Source: a virus. From it: a stretch of DNA of 29,968 nucleotides. The stretch is from positions 1-29,968 of IMG/VR virus record IMGVR_UViG_3300023176_005485; one strand, given 5' to 3'. Made by a program: the position numbers and the translations under genes. Below, piece by piece: positions 6,998-15,854 of this stretch (positions are counted from its first letter, which is position 1; each line of letters starts with the position of its first letter). Under the pieces are notes generated by a model. That model worked only from the letters and a program-made list of their open reading frames with translations. It did no database searches and was not told the DNA's origin.

Positions 6998-7201
6998 TCA
7001 TTTTGACAAAAAATCTTTAAGTAAAGATTTAATTTCTTCAATATCTTTTTTCATATTGTCTAGTTCCTCTTTTTGAGTTCTTTGAGTTTCAATTTTTTTC
7101 AGTCTTTGTCCATATCCAACAGTATCATAATTTACAATTGCTCCACTTTCCTCATCTCGATAGAGATGAGGATGATCTTTAACTTTAGTCAGTTTCTTCA
7201 T
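6998..7201 (-). CDS. Small conserved coiled-coil protein
   Basis: This 67-residue protein starts MKKLTKVKDHPHLYRDEESG, an opening that I recognise from short hypothetical proteins in marine T4-like phages. Residues about 33-66 are charged with regularly spaced hydrophobic residues (LDNMKKDIEEIKSLLKDFLS), which suggests a coiled coil. The start overlaps the stop of the DUF4815 gene by 4 bases (ATGA), so translation is probably coupled. The protein is too small for an enzyme. A chaperone or assembly role near the baseplate is possible, but nothing in the sequence proves it. Confidence 0.75.
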   Translation of the reverse strand: MKKLTKVKDHPHLYRDEESGAIVNYDTVGYGQRLKKIETQRTQKEELDNMKKDIEEIKSLLKDFLSK

Positions 7202-10200
7202 TTCAATGCAAGAGTTCTAAGATCTCTAATAATTGGATAATTTGCTTGATCTGTTGATGACATAACAACTTTAATTCTATATCCACTAAAATCTGCCAAA
7301 TCATTCGCAGTAAATTCATATTCTAAATATTGATTTTTTTCACTTGCAGGAACTCTAACATCAGGTCTTCCATCATTTAATGAAGAATTTACAACTTTTA
7401 AAGAACCTTCGGAAGTTGATTCTAAATTATTATATCCTGGGAAAAGTTCAAATTCTTGTTCAATTTCAGTAGAATCTTCTCTAACTAGACTATAAAGAAC
7501 TCTAATATCTGCTGGATCAGGTCTATATGCAGTTAATATAACTTTGAGAGATGATGCTGGCTGTGCAAGAGTTATCACGTTAGAAACATAAACTGCTTCA
7601 TGCGGATCATTATTAATAGAATTTGCAGAAGAATCGGTAGAATAATTTGTTACAGGTCTATTAATATTATCTGAAATAAATTCTACAGTAGAATCATTCA
7701 AGAATATCATTGGTGAAAGGTTTTCATTAGTTGTATTCAATGTTACTGTAGAATTAAATGATCTCTTTCCTGATACATTAGTAAATGATGATTGATTTAA
7801 TTCATTGACTCTTGAACAAACCATACGAACAGAATCTAAATAATTTTCTTCATTTGGAATTACAGATTCTACAGTATTTTGAAGATTAAACGAGGTTTCA
7901 TTTCCATCAATACTAGTTCCTGTTGTAGTTCTAATATTTGCGGAAATTGAAGTTTGTCTTCCTGGAGACAGGATATTAAATCTTGGATTGATTCTATTGA
8001 ACAGAATATTTTCAGATGCTTTAATTTCACTTCCACCACCAATTAATTCAGTTGCAAATGATACTTGTGGATATGTACCATTTGTTGCCCTATTCAATCC
8101 TATCGACTTTCCTTCAATAGTTGATGTTGATGCTCTGTCAACTTCAACATAATATGAATCACTTTCAATTCCAGTATCAGAGATATCATAAGTTACTCCA
8201 TTAATTCTTCTTAGAGAAATTCCATTGAACTCATACTTCATTATTTGAGAATTAATTTCATGATTTTCCGCAATTCCTTCAACTGCTCTGGAATTGATTG
8301 TCAATTGATTAGAAGTTGCCGTGCTATATCCAATAATTTCATCACCAATTTTAACATATCCAATGTTAGTTGCACTAACACCTTGACCTTCAAAAGTTTC
8401 AAAGATTGAAGAATCATCAACACTAATGATTCCAGATGCTCCAGTTGTGGATGAAAGTTGTGCGGTTAATACTGCAGGTGCCGTATCAGATATAATATCA
8501 TTCAATACTAATTTATTATTATTTGCATACATTCCATGATTAAAATGTTGAACTTGCAAATAATTTCCAGAGAAAATGCCACCATCTTCAGTTGAACTTA
8601 AAACATCCGTATTGGCAAGAGAAACTGTAGTAGTATCTGTGTCATAATATACAAGATTTCCAGTTGGTATAGACCCCTGAACATTCGTAAGATACAAAGT
8701 ATCAATATCACCACTAGAGGTAACTGTAATAAGTGCATCTCTACCAGTTTCACTTGATCCATTTGTAATGGAAACAACATCTCCACTTACATATCCAGTT
8801 CCTGGATTGCTAACAGTTATTCCAGTAATATCTCCATCAACACCAACACTGCCAATATTTACCGTTAATCCACTACCACTGCCAAAGACATTGGTTGTGC
8901 TTCTTGTACCGGTCGTATAGTTCAAACCAGCAACAGTTGCTGTGACACTAGAAGCACTACTTCCTGCAGAAACAATAGTTCCAAAAGAATTTCCTGCTCC
9001 TGCAATCCTCCTACCTGCAGTTAAAATTCCTATCAATCCGTCACCAGAAGAAATTGTAGTAATACCAAGAGTTACATTTTTAGGTAATGCTGTAATTGCA
9101 TTTTCTTGTAAGGTTGGTACATACCCATTACTTGCATCAAGTGGAGGATTTCCAAAATGTACAATACCAGTATTTGTTACGAATTTCGCCTTATAAAGTT
9201 TAAATTTAAGATCAGATTCTTGTGCAGGAGTCCATGTAGATCCATTTTGTGATTTAAATAAACTTCCAAGTGCAAATTGTTTTGAATATACTTTTGCTTC
9301 AGAATCTGGAAGACTTTGAGTATCAATACTTCTCTCCCCCATTTTTGCAGTCCAAACTTCATATTGATCTGAATTTGGTGCAAGTAAAACAACCGCATAT
9401 TCTTGTCCTGGAGCAAGATAAATTGGATAATCAAATTTTACTCTTGTTGCCACTGATCCATCTGTTGAAGTAACTATTTCACTTGGAGATAAAGTTTTAG
9501 ATTCTCCAATAGAATTCAAAGTTGGAATTCCTAGTTGAACAGTTCTTATTTGAACTGTAAGTGGTTGATTTCCACTCGGTTTTGATGCGAAAAACAGATC
9601 TAGTTCTGTCAAGAATACTCCATTATCATCATCATTATCTCCACTGAAGTCCGGAGCCTCAATGTCTCTACCAACAGTAAAAGTTTGGGCTAATGGATCT
9701 CTTCTTCTTACTCTAGTGTTAATAGTAGTTGTAGTAATTGTGGTTACATCTTGCAATGCCCTGAAAGTTCCATTAGCAGTATAAGTTGCATCTCCTGCAG
9801 AGATGAGTGTACTGCCGGGCAGTGGAGTTTTGTTTGTAGAACTACTACTTAATCTATAAGTTTTTTTACCGGTAAGAATTCTTGGATTTGGTGCTGGATT
9901 TACATGTGGATCTTTAATAAAGAATGATCCAAATAATGTTCCGTTAGAATCTGAAATAAGTCTTACATCCTTTACATATGCAATTGTACCACTAGATTGT
10001 CCAACAATCTTAGCACCTTTTTCAATATACCCATTAAAACTTCCCTGCGCTTCTGCAGACAATGAGTTTAAATCAATGTTTATAGTTTTAGAAGACTGAC
10101 TATATCCAGATGGTATAGACTCTGATGTCACATATGGATTAGTAGAGTATGTTGTTGCTGGAGAGTTAAATTTTCCAGTTTTATGATTTGATGATGCTAA

Positions 10201-13200
10201 TCTAAATGTTCCTATTCTTTTTTCTCCATTATATACTCTTACTGTTTCACCTACTTCAAATGAACCATTAGAAGATCCATAGTTTTGTAAACTATTGGAA
10301 TTGGCAATTTCAACAAGTTTCGGAATAAAGTCCAGATTGCTGTGATTATCTAAGAACTGATAATGTCTTGCAAGAGGTCTTAAAAGTGTTCCAAAGAAAG
10401 AAACATTTCTTGAACGAATATACTTTTCTGTTCCAGAAGAAACAAAAACGGTTTCAGTATTTGATCTTACATCTACTCTTGTTTCGTTTCTTCTTCCTCT
10501 AATAGTTCTTTGAACATTTCTTTCAACAATACGGGGTTGAAGTTTAAAAGTTCTTGTCCAAGTATCAGTATCTGGTGAAAGTTTAATCAATCCGTTATAT
10601 TCGACAATATGGAATGGATTAACATTTTCAACATGAGTTGCAAAAGATTGATTTAACCAATCAACAGAATCGTACTTGAGGGTGACTGTATTGCCAGTTT
10701 TTTGAACATTAGAATCTAATAAATTATAATTTTCAGATAAATCCAATTCATTTTCTGCAATTTCAACTGCAGGAATCGGTCTTTGTTGTAAAGAATTTCT
10801 TAATGCAAATGGTCTAAGTTCTCCTCCAATAATGTTAGCAGTCGTTAAATTATCATCTGATAGAGATTTATCATTAAAATCATCTACAAATATTCCACTC
10901 TTAAATCTATTATTTCCATCAGAATCTTCAATTCTTAAAGATTCTGTATTGATTTCGAGTAAACTTAGAGAAGTAACTCTTTCTAAATTTTCAACTCTAT
11001 CTTCGAGAGAACCAATGTCTCTCATGGTATATCTTCTATTGTCTATCATGCTGATGGAGGATTCATCAGTATTATACAAATATGCAGGGAGACTAATCTC
11101 CGCCAACTGCATTAGATTGACATCTTCATTTGTTGGAGGAACTGGTTCTACAGAAGAAACACCTTTTCTAACAATAACACTTCCAAATTTATCAAGATAT
11201 ACTCTGTCAATTCTTGGAAGATAAAAATCATATCCAATTAAAGATCCTTCTCCTGGTTTTAATATAAACTTGGGATCTGTTCCAAAGTTTCTTGATGAGA
11301 AATCAAATGGGGATGATGTTATTCCTGTAAAATTCTGAACTCTTGGTCTAAAATCAAGAGTATCAGAAGCTCTCACTCCTCTTGAACCTATATTTGGAAT
11401 ATCTTCTGAGAATCTATCTGCATCATAACTAAGAACCGTAAACACATCACCACTATCTGATGTAGGAACTGTGTAATGGTCATATACAACTAAAAGTCTT
11501 CTTTCTGGAATTTGAGATCCAACTCTAACTAATCTTGAATAGTCATAATATTCATTTTTTTGTCCTTTGTCTAAAATGAAGTTATTTGTAATATTTTTAT
11601 ATTTTCCAAAAGTTATTGCCTCTACCGTAGAAATAATTCCAGATTCTTTAAATGTTACATTTTCTCCTACAGAGAATTTTTGACCATTTAAATAAACAAT
11701 ACCAAGATTATTTGAAGATGGTTTTGTGACAATTCTTGCTAATGCTCCACTATCAGAACCAATAATATCTTCACCGATAATTGAATCAGCGTCTACTTGA
11801 GATATTAACGGGAACTGGACAATATCTAAAGTTGGGTCAGAAGTATTTGTAGATTCGTATACTGCAAGAACTTTAGAAACATCAGGAACATTTAGAGAAA
11901 TTTGATCATCTTGAACTCTAAGTCCATAATATGGATTAAAAGTTAATCCATCAGCAATAGAATCACTAGTTCCTGCCCCAGAACGAGAAAGAGTGGAGAA
12001 AGTTACAAAACCTACAGCACTTCTTGCATATTCTTTGATTTTACTTTGAATGCCATTCTTTTTGAGAGTTGTATTTATAACAGCGTCACCATTATCCAAT
12101 CCCGTAATAGTTACATTATTTCCACTTAAAGTGAATGTATCTGATGTTATTGTTCCGATTCCTCCACTAGTATAGTGTACAGAATATCTTTCTTGATCAA
12201 ATGTTTCAAATGATGCACTAGTAATTCCAGTTACATTAGATAAATTAAACGTTACCGAATTTCCGGAAATAGTTAATCCGGTAATTTGTCTAGTTACAGA
12301 TAACTGAGATTCAGAAAGATCTACAGATGAAATATTAGAATCTGGAAGATTTGCATAAAGAAACGCATTTTCATTATTTTTTAGTTCTGGAACTGCAAGT
12401 TCAATATTGTATGTTCCATTTGATCCAATACCACCTTCAAAAACTCCAGATACAGTGTTGATTGAAGTTACTGCTATTGATACTAAATTTCCTGATATAC
12501 TATCAACTCTATTATATCTTAAATTTGTTCCATCCTGATATTTAACAACATCCCCAACCTTAATGCCAGTAAAAAGTTTTCCTGGACTTGTTAAAGTAGT
12601 TCCTGCAATACTAACTTGACTAATTCCTTGAATTTTCTTTCTACTCAGAACAGTATCTGCAGTAAATGGGGTTGAAACTAGTCCAGTTTGAGAAACGGAT
12701 TTGATATCCCTAATTCCATAAACAGTAAACTCTTTAATACTCAATGCAGTATCAACACCATTAATTGTCACCTGCTCATCAGCAACAAAAGTTCCTGATG
12801 TTTGATAGATATTTAAAGACGTGCCACTGCCTGCAGCAACTGCATATCCACTTGCACCACTACTTTTTCCTCTTATAAAAGAAGTTTTAGGAATTTCTGT
12901 ACCGGTTACACTTCTGTTAAATGTTAAGTTGGTGTATGTCTGAATATCATAAAGATATAGATCCCATTGAGTTGCTGCACCAGAATATGCTGCATCAGTT
13001 AAATTGAAAGTATATACTCTTGCTTTACCAATAACACTTCCACCACTTCCGTCCCCTTTAAACTGAGACTTTAATTCAATTTCTGCATTTTCTTCTGCTG
13101 CACCGGCAACATTATTAACTCTCAAAAGATGTCCCATCTCAAAAGGAACATTAGTAGATGATACATTTTGAGTATCTCTTGGTTTTTCAACGTCAATTGT

Positions 13201-14316
13201 TACTGTTGAATCTAAATCAACATCATATCCAGCAACATATGCTTTTCCAGGTGACACCTGAATACACATTAAGTCGTCAGATGGAATATTTCCTTCTTCT
13301 GTAATTTCATTTTCTAAAAATAAACCATCATTATCAATTCTATTATTTAAGGAATCGAGAATATTTAATCTAAACTCATCAACCGCATAATGTCCAGATT
13401 CGTCAAAAGTTCTTTCTGCAATATAATCTCTGATGATATTGTAAACAGTTTTATCAACTACTTTTTTTATCTTCCCATCATCAACTCTAAGAATTTCTAT
13501 GAAATCAGTATCATTTAAATCTGTTAATAACTTTTTAGTTAAAGTTAATGAGATCTTAAATCTATCGGCACCAGGTGCCGCAAAATTTGTAAATCCTTTT
13601 GCATTATCGTATAATGTTTCATCGTCTTTGGCAGAAACTATTGTTTCTTCTACTTTCAATCCAACTCTATATGATGGATTATTTGTATAGTAATCCAATA
13701 TTAAAGTTTGTTTAGAAACATTGACGAATGTTCCTCTTACAAAATATACCCCATTATCGATAGATGCTGAAGAACCAGTCGATGTTGCATTTAAAGAAAT
13801 CAAAGATGCAAATACTGTTCCGGAAGGTATTGTAGTATTTCCATATACTACATTTTCACTAGAAAATAAAGATTCTCCATCTTGGAATACTAAAGTTTCT
13901 GAATCAGTACCTGCTTGAGAATATTTTACATATATTGTTACATCGTCTACGAGATCGCTTTCATTAGTTAAAACTACATTTTTAACTGTAGCAGTTACTC
14001 CAGAAGATTGTCCCGTTATAGTTTTTCCAATAAAATTTTTAATATAAACAGAAATGTCAATGCCTAAATTTATTAAATTAAGTTTTACGGCAGAATAATC
14101 GTTATCAAAGGTTATGGATCCAGGAAGAACCATGGAACCTTCTTTAAAAATATTATTGCCAAAAGACTCTACTTGATTTTGTAAGATGGACTGGAGAGTT
14201 GTTAATTCTCTAGCCTGAACTGGATATCCTGGTTTAAATAAGACTTTATGAAAGTTTTTATTCTTATCATAGTCATCATAATATGGGCTGATATTTAAGT
14301 CGGTTTTTTGTGCCAT
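7198..14316 (-). CDS. Large DUF4815-type virion protein (baseplate/tail periphery)
   Basis: A 2372-residue protein. The N-terminus (residues about 1-350) has 'ISPYYDDYD', 'VLFKPGYPVQARELTTLQS' and 'FGNNIFKEGSMVLPG', the signature of the DUF4815 family of marine T4-like phages. Modules 'GQSSGVTATV' (about residue 100) and 'GQSSGTIAYV' (about 1440) repeat. A basic patch 'RNVQRTIRGRRNETR' lies near 1265. A conserved block starts at about 1535 ('RRDPLAQTFTVGRD') and includes 'PIYLAPGQEYAVVL' and 'GSLFKSQNGSTWTP'. Then come a GTGY repeat (about 1840) and a 'KIGDEIIGYS' module (about 1995). The C-terminus is 'YEFTANDLADFSGYRIK'. The gene sits after gp8, where T4 has genes 9-11, so I infer a peripheral baseplate role linking the wedge to fibres. 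Homology to gp9 or gp10 is not visible. The start lies 5 bases after the gp8 stop. Confidence 0.85.
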   Translation of the reverse strand: MAQKTDLNISPYYDDYDKNKNFHKVLFKPGYPVQARELTTLQSILQNQVESFGNNIFKEGSMVLPGSITFDNDYSAVKLNLINLGIDISVYIKNFIGKTITGQSSGVTATVKNVVLTNESDLVDDVTIYVKYSQAGTDSETLVFQDGESLFSSENVVYGNTTIPSGTVFASLISLNATSTGSSASIDNGVYFVRGTFVNVSKQTLILDYYTNNPSYRVGLKVEETIVSAKDDETLYDNAKGFTNFAAPGADRFKISLTLTKKLLTDLNDTDFIEILRVDDGKIKKVVDKTVYNIIRDYIAERTFDESGHYAVDEFRLNILDSLNNRIDNDGLFLENEITEEGNIPSDDLMCIQVSPGKAYVAGYDVDLDSTVTIDVEKPRDTQNVSSTNVPFEMGHLLRVNNVAGAAEENAEIELKSQFKGDGSGGSVIGKARVYTFNLTDAAYSGAATQWDLYLYDIQTYTNLTFNRSVTGTEIPKTSFIRGKSSGASGYAVAAGSGTSLNIYQTSGTFVADEQVTINGVDTALSIKEFTVYGIRDIKSVSQTGLVSTPFTADTVLSRKKIQGISQVSIAGTTLTSPGKLFTGIKVGDVVKYQDGTNLRYNRVDSISGNLVSIAVTSINTVSGVFEGGIGSNGTYNIELAVPELKNNENAFLYANLPDSNISSVDLSESQLSVTRQITGLTISGNSVTFNLSNVTGITSASFETFDQERYSVHYTSGGIGTITSDTFTLSGNNVTITGLDNGDAVINTTLKKNGIQSKIKEYARSAVGFVTFSTLSRSGAGTSDSIADGLTFNPYYGLRVQDDQISLNVPDVSKVLAVYESTNTSDPTLDIVQFPLISQVDADSIIGEDIIGSDSGALARIVTKPSSNNLGIVYLNGQKFSVGENVTFKESGIISTVEAITFGKYKNITNNFILDKGQKNEYYDYSRLVRVGSQIPERRLLVVYDHYTVPTSDSGDVFTVLSYDADRFSEDIPNIGSRGVRASDTLDFRPRVQNFTGITSSPFDFSSRNFGTDPKFILKPGEGSLIGYDFYLPRIDRVYLDKFGSVIVRKGVSSVEPVPPTNEDVNLMQLAEISLPAYLYNTDESSISMIDNRRYTMRDIGSLEDRVENLERVTSLSLLEINTESLRIEDSDGNNRFKSGIFVDDFNDKSLSDDNLTTANIIGGELRPFALRNSLQQRPIPAVEIAENELDLSENYNLLDSNVQKTGNTVTLKYDSVDWLNQSFATHVENVNPFHIVEYNGLIKLSPDTDTWTRTFKLQPRIVERNVQRTIRGRRNETRVDVRSNTETVFVSSGTEKYIRSRNVSFFGTLLRPLARHYQFLDNHSNLDFIPKLVEIANSNSLQNYGSSNGSFEVGETVRVYNGEKRIGTFRLASSNHKTGKFNSPATTYSTNPYVTSESIPSGYSQSSKTINIDLNSLSAEAQGSFNGYIEKGAKIVGQSSGTIAYVKDVRLISDSNGTLFGSFFIKDPHVNPAPNPRILTGKKTYRLSSSSTNKTPLPGSTLISAGDATYTANGTFRALQDVTTITTTTINTRVRRRDPLAQTFTVGRDIEAPDFSGDNDDDNGVFLTELDLFFASKPSGNQPLTVQIRTVQLGIPTLNSIGESKTLSPSEIVTSTDGSVATRVKFDYPIYLAPGQEYAVVLLAPNSDQYEVWTAKMGERSIDTQSLPDSEAKVYSKQFALGSLFKSQNGSTWTPAQESDLKFKLYKAKFVTNTGIVHFGNPPLDASNGYVPTLQENAITALPKNVTLGITTISSGDGLIGILTAGRRIAGAGNSFGTIVSAGSSASSVTATVAGLNYTTGTRSTTNVFGSGSGLTVNIGSVGVDGDITGITVSNPGTGYVSGDVVSITNGSSETGRDALITVTSSGDIDTLYLTNVQGSIPTGNLVYYDTDTTTVSLANTDVLSSTEDGGIFSGNYLQVQHFNHGMYANNNKLVLNDIISDTAPAVLTAQLSSTTGASGIISVDDSSIFETFEGQGVSATNIGYVKIGDEIIGYSTATSNQLTINSRAVEGIAENHEINSQIMKYEFNGISLRRINGVTYDISDTGIESDSYYVEVDRASTSTIEGKSIGLNRATNGTYPQVSFATELIGGGSEIKASENILFNRINPRFNILSPGRQTSISANIRTTTGTSIDGNETSFNLQNTVESVIPNEENYLDSVRMVCSRVNELNQSSFTNVSGKRSFNSTVTLNTTNENLSPMIFLNDSTVEFISDNINRPVTNYSTDSSANSINNDPHEAVYVSNVITLAQPASSLKVILTAYRPDPADIRVLYSLVREDSTEIEQEFELFPGYNNLESTSEGSLKVVNSSLNDGRPDVRVPASEKNQYLEYEFTANDLADFSGYRIKVVMSSTDQANYPIIRDLRTLALK
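12072..12079 (-). promoter_or_regulatory. Intragenic TATAAATA, probably fortuitous
   Basis: An exact late-promoter octamer on the minus strand lies in the middle of the DUF4815 gene, with no gene start downstream for almost 5 kb. The match is real, but its position argues against function. Confidence 0.12.
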
Positions 14317-14321
14317 CTTTT

Positions 14322-15821
14322 TTAGAATTCCAGAATGATTTTAACGTCTTCTTTTTGTCTAGAGTCTCTCTGAACAATGGGTCTATTGTCAATGTAAATT
14401 ATATCCCCCGTCTTTTTATTTATCTCTGGATTTGCAAGTCCATTTGTAAAAGTAACTCCCAAATTGATCTGCTTCGAATTCAATATCATAACACTACCAT
14501 TTATTGGATTGATTGTTCCTATGGAAAGTGGATCTGTAGTATTAAATCCTACTATATTTTTACTGAGATTACTATGTACTTGATCAGTTTTATTTCCAAA
14601 AGATAATGATCTATCTTGATAATATTTTAAAATCTTAGTTTCAGTGTCAAACGAAGCAACATATCCCTTTGCAACTTTGCCGTCATTTTGTGTTTGTGTT
14701 ATTTCATCACCAACAGTTACTGATATTGAGTCTGTAAGTGCAATGGAGTAGAGAGATGAAAATGTATTACCAGTAAATGTAACTCCCGTTCCAATTGTTG
14801 AAGAAGAAAAAGTTTCTGGATTTTTTATAATCCCAACTTGAGAAAATTTTGTGTCTATAGGAAAATCTTTAGTTGAATCGTCAAACCTTGCATACATTAA
14901 TACTTTATCAGTTCCTAATTCTGTGTAAATATCATATCCATGACCTTTGGAAGGTGGAATAATGGGTATTAACTTAGAACCTGTTCCTGATGTTTCACTT
15001 AAATCCAAAACTCCATAAGTATATCCTTTACCTCCATTTGTAACAGTTACTGAAGTGATGCTACCATCAGTTACATCAATAGAAGCAGTTGCTCCGATAC
15101 CATCACCTAAAATTTTTATACCAGACTGTGTTCCATTGGTATATCCACTTCCCCCATTTTCAACATATACTGCCTTAATCTGATTGTCATTACTTTCAGA
15201 GTTTCCTCCTTCTCTAATGACTGTATAATCTGAACTTGTCTCCCAATCATTAGGAACAACAATATATTCCGTAGAATCGAATTTAATAACGTCTGCTGGA
15301 GATATACTAAACAAATATTTCCATCTATATCCATCAGAATATTTTACTGGTTCTGGATCAGTGTGTGTCGGTTCAATTGAAGAATTTGGAACAGTTGGAT
15401 CAATACCAGAAGTTCCATTTTCTATACAGACATAAACTTTAAAATCACTCGTAATCACGTAGTAATTTGAATCATATAATCTAGCACTTTTTCCTTTAGG
15501 TGATAAATTGTCCGATCTATAATCATGTCTGTACATATCATAGGAATTATTTTCAACCCACTCAATTTTTCTTATAACCCTTCTAGCATTTTCTGTGGTA
15601 ATTTTTTTCCCAAACAGACTAGTATCTCTATAATGAGATCTATATTGAAAATTATCTGTGGGATTATTTGCGGAACTTGTATTCCAATCAGAAGTTCTAC
15701 CAAATCCAGTTGCGGTTGGATTTGATAAACCTAAAAATGCATAATAAGAATTATTACTGATAGACTCTACAAAAGAACCAGCATTCAATATTCTAAATTG
15801 ATCTGTTACGAATGCAGCCAT
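14322..15821 (-). CDS. 8: Baseplate wedge protein gp8 with inserted repeats
   Basis: A 499-residue protein, against 334 for T4 gp8. Diagnostic segments are residues 163-190, 'DGYRWKYLFSISPADVIK' followed by 'STEYIVVPN' (T4 'DGYVWEYLFEIPPDV' and 'NEYIVVPW', from memory), 'FSQVGIIKNP' at about 326-335 (T4 'FRQISIITNP'), and the C-terminus 'GDIIYIDNRPIVQRDSRQKE' then 'DVKIILEF' (T4 'GEMIYMENRPPI' and 'INILFTF'). gp8 is a dimer in each wedge of the baseplate. Two inserts explain the extra length: residues about 206-290 with GGSGY (Tyr227) and GGKGY (Tyr267) repeats, and about 336-470 with a 'GDEITQ ... GKVAKGYVASFD' module. It is the first gene after the late promoter at 15839-15846. The DUF4815 gene follows after 5 bases. 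Confidence 0.92.
   Translation of the reverse strand: MAAFVTDQFRILNAGSFVESISNNSYYAFLGLSNPTATGFGRTSDWNTSSANNPTDNFQYRSHYRDTSLFGKKITTENARRVIRKIEWVENNSYDMYRHDYRSDNLSPKGKSARLYDSNYYVITSDFKVYVCIENGTSGIDPTVPNSSIEPTHTDPEPVKYSDGYRWKYLFSISPADVIKFDSTEYIVVPNDWETSSDYTVIREGGNSESNDNQIKAVYVENGGSGYTNGTQSGIKILGDGIGATASIDVTDGSITSVTVTNGGKGYTYGVLDLSETSGTGSKLIPIIPPSKGHGYDIYTELGTDKVLMYARFDDSTKDFPIDTKFSQVGIIKNPETFSSSTIGTGVTFTGNTFSSLYSIALTDSISVTVGDEITQTQNDGKVAKGYVASFDTETKILKYYQDRSLSFGNKTDQVHSNLSKNIVGFNTTDPLSIGTINPINGSVMILNSKQINLGVTFTNGLANPEINKKTGDIIYIDNRPIVQRDSRQKEDVKIILEF
14952..15206 (-). repeat. Two GxGY repeats inserted in gp8
   Basis: The insert at residues about 206-290 of gp8 carries 'VYVENGGSGYTNGTQSGIKI' and 'VTVTNGGKGYTYGVLDLS', each a strand, a glycine turn with GxGY, and a second strand. 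This is the motif seen in gp14 and in the gp7-like protein. T4 gp8 as I recall it has nothing comparable here. Confidence 0.75.
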
Positions 15822-15838
15822 ATTGATAGTTTTTTAGA

Positions 15839-15846
15839 TATTTATA
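15839..15846 (-). promoter_or_regulatory. T4-type late promoter (TATAAATA) for gp8
   Basis: An exact TATAAATA lies in the 33-base gap between the gp7-like stop and the gp8 start, about 17 bases before the gp8 ATG, which leaves a very short leader. It shares the 14 bases TATAAATATCTAAA with the promoter at 6974-6981. It would allow gp8 and downstream genes to be expressed independently of the 11.6-kb gene upstream. Confidence 0.8.
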
Positions 15847-15854
15847 CGATAATT

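Noticed and set aside
8598-9434. Two minus-strand frames of 62 and 85 codons inside the DUF4815 gene
   Set aside because: They are out-of-frame shadows of a continuous 2372-codon frame with no frameshift signal.
10832-11224. A 130-codon plus-strand open frame opposite the DUF4815 gene
   Set aside because: It is antisense to conserved coding sequence, has no ribosome site or promoter, and its composition is that of a mirror frame.
12072-12079. TATAAATA in mid-gene as a working late promoter
   Set aside because: There is no start of a gene within several kilobases downstream, and AT-rich coding sequence will produce the octamer by chance.
14310-14606. A 98-codon plus-strand frame across the gp8/DUF4815 junction
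   Set aside because: It covers the conserved gp8 C-terminus on the opposite strand and has no recognisable protein features.
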